Positions 60,043-64,000 of a DNA stretch of 64,000 nt are shown piece by piece (within the stretch, counting starts at the first letter, position 1; each line of letters opens with the position of its first letter). The position numbers and the translations under genes were made by a program. Under the pieces are notes generated by a model. That model made no database searches and was not told where the DNA came from. It saw nothing but the letters and a program-made list of their open reading frames with translations. The stretch comes from Micromonospora trifolii (GTDB lineage Bacteria > Actinomycetota > Actinomycetes > Mycobacteriales > Micromonosporaceae), in the NCBI RefSeq assembly GCF_022229005.1, contig NZ_JAKKFD010000014.1, positions 32,587-96,586 of the forward strand, given 5' to 3'.

Positions 60043-60504
60043 TCAACGCCGGTTGACCGTCGCAGATGGCTGCCGACCATGATGCGCGTGATTGGCCTCT
60101 GCCCTCGGGCTCGGGGGTGGCGACCCGTCGAGCAGGGTACCCAATTGACCGGCGGATTCGCCGGTCAGACGATAGACGCCCTGGAGGCTGACGGAGCGTT
60201 CGAGACGACCGTCGACGACGTACTTCAAGGTGCGCTGTTCTCCGCGTCGGTTGCGCCAGGTCAGCGCACCGAGCAGCTCGCCGGGAACGGCGACGTCGAA
60301 GCGGATCGGCGTCGCCTCGACATGCACCGGGCTCGCCCCGCATGCGCCGGCGCCGAGCATCGCCCAGTCGTGGTGACCGGGATAGGCCGGGTCGCGCCAC
60401 GTTGCTGGAGCAGCGCCGCAACAGGCGCGCCGCTGCTTGTTGACGACACGGAGACGGCTCACCACGTAGACCACGCATCGGTTGACATGACGGGGCGGTG
60501 ACAT
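60043..60504 (-). CDS. Hypothetical protein, low confidence
   Basis: 153 residues at most. The middle reads as plausible protein (PIRFDVAVPGELLGALTWRN; LKYVVDGRLERSVSLQGVYR), while both ends are Arg/His/Pro-rich. Several GTG codons (near 60465-60475) could be the true start. No family is recognised. It is divergent from the DUF808 gene with about 70 bp between. It may be a decayed gene, as are its left neighbours. Confidence 0.35.
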   Translation of the reverse strand: MSPPRHVNRCVVYVVSRLRVVNKQRRACCGAAPATWRDPAYPGHHDWAMLGAGACGASPVHVEATPIRFDVAVPGELLGALTWRNRRGEQRTLKYVVDGRLERSVSLQGVYRLTGESAGQLGTLLDGSPPPSPRAEANHAHHGRQPSATVNRR

Positions 60505-60572
60505 GCCGCGCGCGGGGACCTGAGCGAGAATGGGCCAGTTCGGACTCTGCGCAACCCTGGAAGGACCCTCCC

Positions 60573-61616
60573 TTGGCCGGTGGACTCGTAGCCCTGCTGG
60601 ATGACGTGGCGGTGCTGGCCCGTGCCGCTGCCGCGTCGATCGATGACATCGGGGCGGCCGCCGCGAAGGCCGGCGCCAAGGCTGCGGGTGTCGTCGTCGA
60701 CGATGCTGCCGTCGCGCCGCAGTACGTGCGGAGCCTGGCGGCCGAGCGCGAGTTGCCGATTATCAAGCGCATTGCCGTGGGGTCGCTGCGCAACAAGTTC
60801 TTCATCATCCTGCCGGCGGTGCTGCTGCTCAGTCAGTTCGTGCCCTGGCTGCTCACTCCGATCCTCATGCTCGGCGGCGCCTACCTCTGTTACGAAGGCG
60901 CGGAAAAGGTGTGGGCCAAGATCGCCCATCACGATGCCCACGGCGCGGGCGAGGAAACGGTGCAGGACGAGACGACACTGGTGTCCGGGGCGGTACGAAC
61001 CGACCTGATCCTCTCGGCGGAGATCATGGTCATCACCCTTAACGAGGTGATCGATGAGGCGTTCTGGTCCCGCCTGGCGATCCTGGCTGTCGTCGCCGTC
61101 GTCATAACCATCCTGGTGTACGGCGTGGTGGCTTTGATCGTAAAGATGGACGACGCCGGGCTGCGCCTGTCGCAACGTTCCGGCGCCGTCGCCACGTTCG
61201 GCCGCGGTCTGGTGAGGGCGATGCCGGTGGTCCTCACCGTGCTGACGGTGGTCGGCACCGCGGCGATGCTGTGGGTGGGCGGGCACATCCTGCTGCTAGG
61301 CACGAACGAGCTGAACCTGCACTTCCTGTACGAGGCCGTGCACCACGTGGAGGTCGCCGCCCACGACGCCACGGGTGTTCTCGGCGGGCTCGTCGGCTGG
61401 CTCGTCAACACGGTGGCCAGCGCGATCCTCGGGCTGATCGTCGGAGCGCTGGTCGTGCTGGTCATGACTCTCACGCTCCACCGCCGGCAATCCAAGGCTG
61501 CGGCTGCGACTGCGACTCCGGTGGCCACGACTCGTGCTGACGGCGCCATCCCCGCGCCGCCGAGCCGTGCAGCTCCGCGTCGCGACGCTCCTGCGGACCA
61601 AGCGCCGCGCGGTTGA
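60573..61616 (+). CDS. DUF808 family membrane protein
   Basis: This is a 347-residue protein. The family opening AGGLVALLDDVAVLARAAAA directly follows a TTG at 60573, with GAAGGA upstream, so TTG is taken as the start rather than the ATG 25 codons earlier. It continues VVVDDAAVAPQYVRSLAAER, ELPIIKRIAVGSLRNKFFII and about six membrane segments. The C-terminus is a loose Ala/Pro/Arg tail. DUF808 (YedI-like) proteins are inner-membrane proteins of unknown role. It is one of the few intact, well-conserved genes in the island. Confidence 0.88.
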   Translation: MAGGLVALLDDVAVLARAAAASIDDIGAAAAKAGAKAAGVVVDDAAVAPQYVRSLAAERELPIIKRIAVGSLRNKFFIILPAVLLLSQFVPWLLTPILMLGGAYLCYEGAEKVWAKIAHHDAHGAGEETVQDETTLVSGAVRTDLILSAEIMVITLNEVIDEAFWSRLAILAVVAVVITILVYGVVALIVKMDDAGLRLSQRSGAVATFGRGLVRAMPVVLTVLTVVGTAAMLWVGGHILLLGTNELNLHFLYEAVHHVEVAAHDATGVLGGLVGWLVNTVASAILGLIVGALVVLVMTLTLHRRQSKAAAATATPVATTRADGAIPAPPSRAAPRRDAPADQAPRG

Positions 61617-61772
61617 CCGCAATATCATCGCAACTCGACCACACGGCCAGGCGTCCTGGTGCCGAGTCGCGCTCAACCGGCTGAGCTGCGCAGGTCGTCC
61701 CGGGCCGACCTGCGGCCCTTCGTGCTCTTCCTGGCCGCGGCGTGCTCACCGATGCCGGAGAGACGAGGGGCT

Positions 61773-61855
61773 TTGACCTGCGGTGATGGAGGTCGAGCGG
61801 TGCGGCGTAACCTCCCAGTAGAGGTCGAAGTGGTCAGGCGTTGCTGCGCCCAGGA
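61773..61855 (+). repeat. Degenerate island repeat, copy 2
   Basis: Begins TTTGACCTGCGGTGATG and includes TCGAAGTGGTCAGGCG; by eye roughly three quarters of positions agree with 56657-56740 over about 75 bp, same orientation. Confidence 0.5.
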
Positions 61856-61926
61856 TGGCTGGCGCCGGCCGGCGTCTCGGTTCGCCTAAGGCCACGTCTG
61901 CAGGCATGCTGCAGATCGATGTGGAG

Positions 61927-61994
61927 CGTTGCGGGTGAGCTTGCTGGACTCCGCCGCAGTTCCGTCATTCGAGACGCAGATCCCACCCGCAACG
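61927..61994. repeat. 11-bp inverted repeat
   Basis: CGTTGCGGGTG (61927-61937) is the reverse complement of 61984-61994, with 46 nt between. It lies about 170 bp upstream of the gene at 62162. Role unknown. Confidence 0.5.
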
Positions 61995-62161
61995 TCCTGA
62001 GCAGGCCCTTCAGTCCGGGGACCTCTTCGGCGGATCCGAAGGCGTCAGCACTGGGGGCCCAGGTTGTCAGTCGGGCGATGAGCGACTGGCCGACGTGCGG
62101 CTGACCGGGGGCGGAGTGAAACGGTGGTGCGGTCCTCGCAGGGCCTGTGGATGATGGTTGC

Positions 62162-63145
62162 GTGACTGAGAAGGGCGGCGGGTCCGCGGAGCAGCGCCTG
62201 TACGACGCTGTGGCGCATTGGAACACCGACACCGGGTACGGGTTGGCGGACCTGATCGATGCCGCTTGTCAGGCGTTGATCGACGGGCTGGACTCGCCGA
62301 CGTTGCGTGAGCTAGCTGGTGCTTCGGTGCATGACTCGTCCTGGGATATCGGCGATCTCGTGGGCAAGTCACTTGGGGAAATAGGGATTCCCTATCCGGG
62401 CACTGTCCCTCCAGGCTTCGCCCTTGCAGCAGGTGGAGGAGTCGCCCGCCGGCCGGGAGTCGACTCTCTCCGTCTGGAGGTATCGCCGGTGCCCGGCGAC
62501 GCGGGCGGCGAATTCCAGGTGCGGGTCTACGTCAACGGTACGGAGATGACCTCTGCCGGAGCGGGTCTCGGGATGGACCCGTATGACGTCCTTGTTCCCA
62601 CCAATCGTCTCGTGGCCGCCTCCGAGCCGTGCACCGTTGCGATCGCCCGATGCGAGTGCGGTGTCTACGGCTGTGGATCCACAGACGTCACCATCGCGCG
62701 GGATGGCGATCTCGTGCACTGGGACTGGTCGCTGGAGGTGCCCATGATGCGGGGCGTGTCGTTCGTAGCTGCGGAGTACGACGCGGAAGTCGCACGGGTG
62801 GCTGCGGATCATTCGTGGGAGACGTCCGAGCGTGCCGCCGGACGGCGCGTCCTTACGGACGTGGACCGCGATCGGCTGCTTACCTACGGCCTCAGACCCA
62901 GTTGGGTCGCCAACGATTACCGCGATCAGGAGCTGTTTCAGGTCGCCCTTCAGCTCGACGGTGACTACCAGATCTTCGTCGGCACCCCGTGGCGCGGTCG
63001 CAGCCCCGAGGAGCTGGCGGGTGAGGTGTGCGCCACCTTGGCACTTCCTCCCAGCGCCTGGCACGCCACCTGGCACGCCATCATCCCCACGCTGACCAAA
63101 CCGCCGAAGATCGCGGGACCTTCCTGGCGACCCGCGCGGCTCTAG
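62162..63145 (+). CDS. Hypothetical protein, two-part
   Basis: This is a 327-residue protein from GTG 62162. The N-terminal part (about 10-70; LYDAVAHWNTDTGYGLADLI, DSSWDIGDLVGKSLGEIGIP) is helical. The C-terminal part (about 90-300) is mixed, with VRVYVNGTEMTSAGAG, a Cys-rich RCECGVYGCGSTDV and WDWSLEVPMM. Both parts resemble proteins found in toxin/immunity neighbourhoods of actinobacteria, but I cannot name a family. It is acidic and soluble. It is followed 69 bp later by the Nudix gene in the same direction. Confidence 0.7.
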   Translation: MTEKGGGSAEQRLYDAVAHWNTDTGYGLADLIDAACQALIDGLDSPTLRELAGASVHDSSWDIGDLVGKSLGEIGIPYPGTVPPGFALAAGGGVARRPGVDSLRLEVSPVPGDAGGEFQVRVYVNGTEMTSAGAGLGMDPYDVLVPTNRLVAASEPCTVAIARCECGVYGCGSTDVTIARDGDLVHWDWSLEVPMMRGVSFVAAEYDAEVARVAADHSWETSERAAGRRVLTDVDRDRLLTYGLRPSWVANDYRDQELFQVALQLDGDYQIFVGTPWRGRSPEELAGEVCATLALPPSAWHATWHAIIPTLTKPPKIAGPSWRPARL

Positions 63146-63214
63146 CAGCCGCTAGCCGGCACCGGGCGGATCTACTGCATCGATAGGTGGCAGCGGGCCT
63201 GGGACGATCTCGCC

Positions 63215-63637
63215 ATGGCGACCTATGAAGTTGCGCTGGTGCTTCTCGTCGATTCTTCGGAGGCGGTACTCCTGCAGCATCGTGATGATCAAGCTTTGGT
63301 GTCTCCGAACCAGTGGAGCCTGCCGGGTGGTCGTGTCGAGCCGGGCGAGACGCCTGAACAGGCGGCGCGCCGGGAGTTATTGGAGGAGACGGGCCTGACG
63401 GCGGGTGAGTTACGTGGGTTGTGGAGCGGCCCACGCCCGTACGAGGCCGGCTTCCCGCACGCGGTGACTGTTCACGTCTTTCGCGGCAGGACCGATGCTT
63501 GGCAGCAGGATGTGGTGGTCGGCGAGGGCCGCGCGATGGTGTTCGTCCCGCGGGATGAAGTTCTCGACCGCGACCTGGCCGTGACGACCGCCGCAGTCCT
63601 GCCGCTCCACCTCGACGGCGCCGGCGAGACGAATTGA
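63215..63637 (+). CDS. Nudix hydrolase
   Basis: This is a 140-residue protein. The Nudix box is complete: GGRVEPGETPEQAARRELLE followed by ETGL, with all metal-binding Glu residues. The rest is a minimal Nudix fold of MutT-like size (EVALVLLVDSSEAVLLQHRD at the start). It would hydrolyse a nucleoside diphosphate-linked substrate, unspecified. The start is ATG 63215; no clear ribosome-binding site is visible. Confidence 0.92.
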   Translation: MATYEVALVLLVDSSEAVLLQHRDDQALVSPNQWSLPGGRVEPGETPEQAARRELLEETGLTAGELRGLWSGPRPYEAGFPHAVTVHVFRGRTDAWQQDVVVGEGRAMVFVPRDEVLDRDLAVTTAAVLPLHLDGAGETN

Positions 63638-63703
63638 CCTGCCGCGATCCGTGCGGCTGCAGCTGAGCTGTTGGGCCTCGATTGAGCCGTTTCGGGAGCC
63701 CGC

Positions 63704-63922
63704 TCACGATGAGCGGGTGCCCCGGAGCCTGGCCCGGCTCGAACGGTGCTGCCATCCCTGGGTCAGTGACGTGCGGTACCGGCACCGCACGTTGGGCAGG
63801 CCGGCCTGCGAGGTTAGTGCGTCAAGCCCTGGTAGGGGAAGTTCGTATACGTAGCCGTATGTTCCTGCTCCCCATTCCGGTGGGCCCGCCGTCAGCCATT
63901 GCCGTAGCTGCCGGGGGGGGGG
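63704..63922 (-). pseudogene. Possible C-terminal end of a leftward gene cut by the contig end
   Basis: Leftward, the genomic part reads LRQWLTAGPPEWGAGTYGYV, then YELPLPGLDALTSQAGLPNV to a stop at 63704. The first third looks like real protein; the end is Arg/Ser-rich. Its N-terminal side is lost because the sequence beyond 63922 is adapter. No family recognised. Confidence 0.3.
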
Positions 63923-64000
63923 AGATCGGAAGAGGGCCGTGGGTGGAAAGGGGGTAGATATCGGGGTTCGGCGGCTCGTTAACAAAAAGACTCGAATCTG
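63923..64000. other. Illumina adapter read-through at the contig end (not genomic)
   Basis: AGATCGGAAGAG at 63923-63934 is the exact start of the TruSeq-type adapter. The next 46 bases align to the rest of the universal adapter reverse complement without gaps, about 32 of 46 matching, with many substitutions to G. An A-rich tail follows, as when a read passes the adapter. A run of about ten G precedes it. Any frame through this stretch is artefactual. Confidence 0.93.

Larger units (their letters stand above)
61617..62161. other. Gene-poor stretch in the island
   Basis: About 545 bp without a gene I can support. It holds the second copy of the degenerate island repeat and an 11-bp inverted repeat; short open frames on both strands look decayed. 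Confidence 0.45.

Noticed and set aside
1..64000. CRISPR arrays, rRNA genes and intact insertion sequences
   Set aside because: I saw no regularly spaced repeats, no rRNA-like sequence and no transposase gene; only the small palindromic and degenerate repeats listed.

Overview
The window is high-GC actinobacterial chromosome, most like Micromonospora or a close Micromonosporaceae relative. Evidence is the strong G/C bias at third codon positions, frequent GTG starts, an XRE-DUF397 pair, a conservon-type kinase/roadblock pair, a fused anthranilate synthase behind a Trp leader peptide, CebR-type operators and many F420, mycothiol and DUF families typical of the group. The last 78 bases are not genomic: they align without gaps to an Illumina adapter, so the window runs to a contig end.

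Layout, bases 1-12950: a MerR/NAD-epimerase pair; a DoxX gene divergent from an ECF41-type sigma factor, with two candidate promoters of that sigma class facing opposite ways; an LtrA-like membrane protein divergent from a TetR regulator; a lipoprotein; a HAD phosphatase; a YkuD-like secreted protein; small unknowns and a VOC protein; XRE-DUF397; a small Cys-motif protein translationally coupled to a 14-residue leader; a PIN-type toxin-antitoxin pair; and a PadR/HAAS pair. Bases 13155-19719 hold an alpha-glucoside-type ABC importer (lipoprotein, two permeases, ATPase) followed by malQ, so uptake and remodelling of maltodextrins sit together. Bases 19730-31586 hold a winged-helix protein, a HipA-like kinase with DUF3037, wrbA, an attenuator-controlled trpEG, an FGGY kinase, a two-gene conservon remnant and a GH1 beta-glucosidase.

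Bases 31600-35340 form a cellulose module: the beta-glucosidase and a GH48 cellobiohydrolase (CBM2 - Ig-like - Calx-beta-like - GH48) are divergent and have three CebR-like 14-bp operators between them. Bases 35674-43817 are ordinary metabolic genes (DUF3159, PAP2, MPI-like, DUF1028, a second LtrA, LLM oxidoreductase plus SDR, two methyltransferases). Bases 43945-54098 are one long leftward cluster: a TPR protein with a long Pro/Gly/Ser linker and one membrane anchor, a large membrane-anchored beta-propeller/FN3 protein, MoxR ATPase, DUF58 protein and a TgpA-like transglutaminase whose catalytic Cys and His are replaced by Ser and Tyr. This is the strongest candidate for an incompletely described system: a cell-envelope MoxR machine with a probable pseudo-transglutaminase.

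From the tRNA-Leu(GAG) at 54330 to the end, the sequence looks like a decayed mobile island. The C-terminal piece of a serine recombinase reads into the tRNA and stops there. Behind it lie several small proteins of immunity-like type (one SMI1/KNR4), a non-catalytic CBM2-Ig-Ig secreted protein, an apparently frameshifted GNAT gene, a junction between two N-terminally truncated genes, a DUF808 membrane protein, a Nudix hydrolase and an approximately 80-bp degenerate repeat present twice. Coding density and GC bias fall visibly there.
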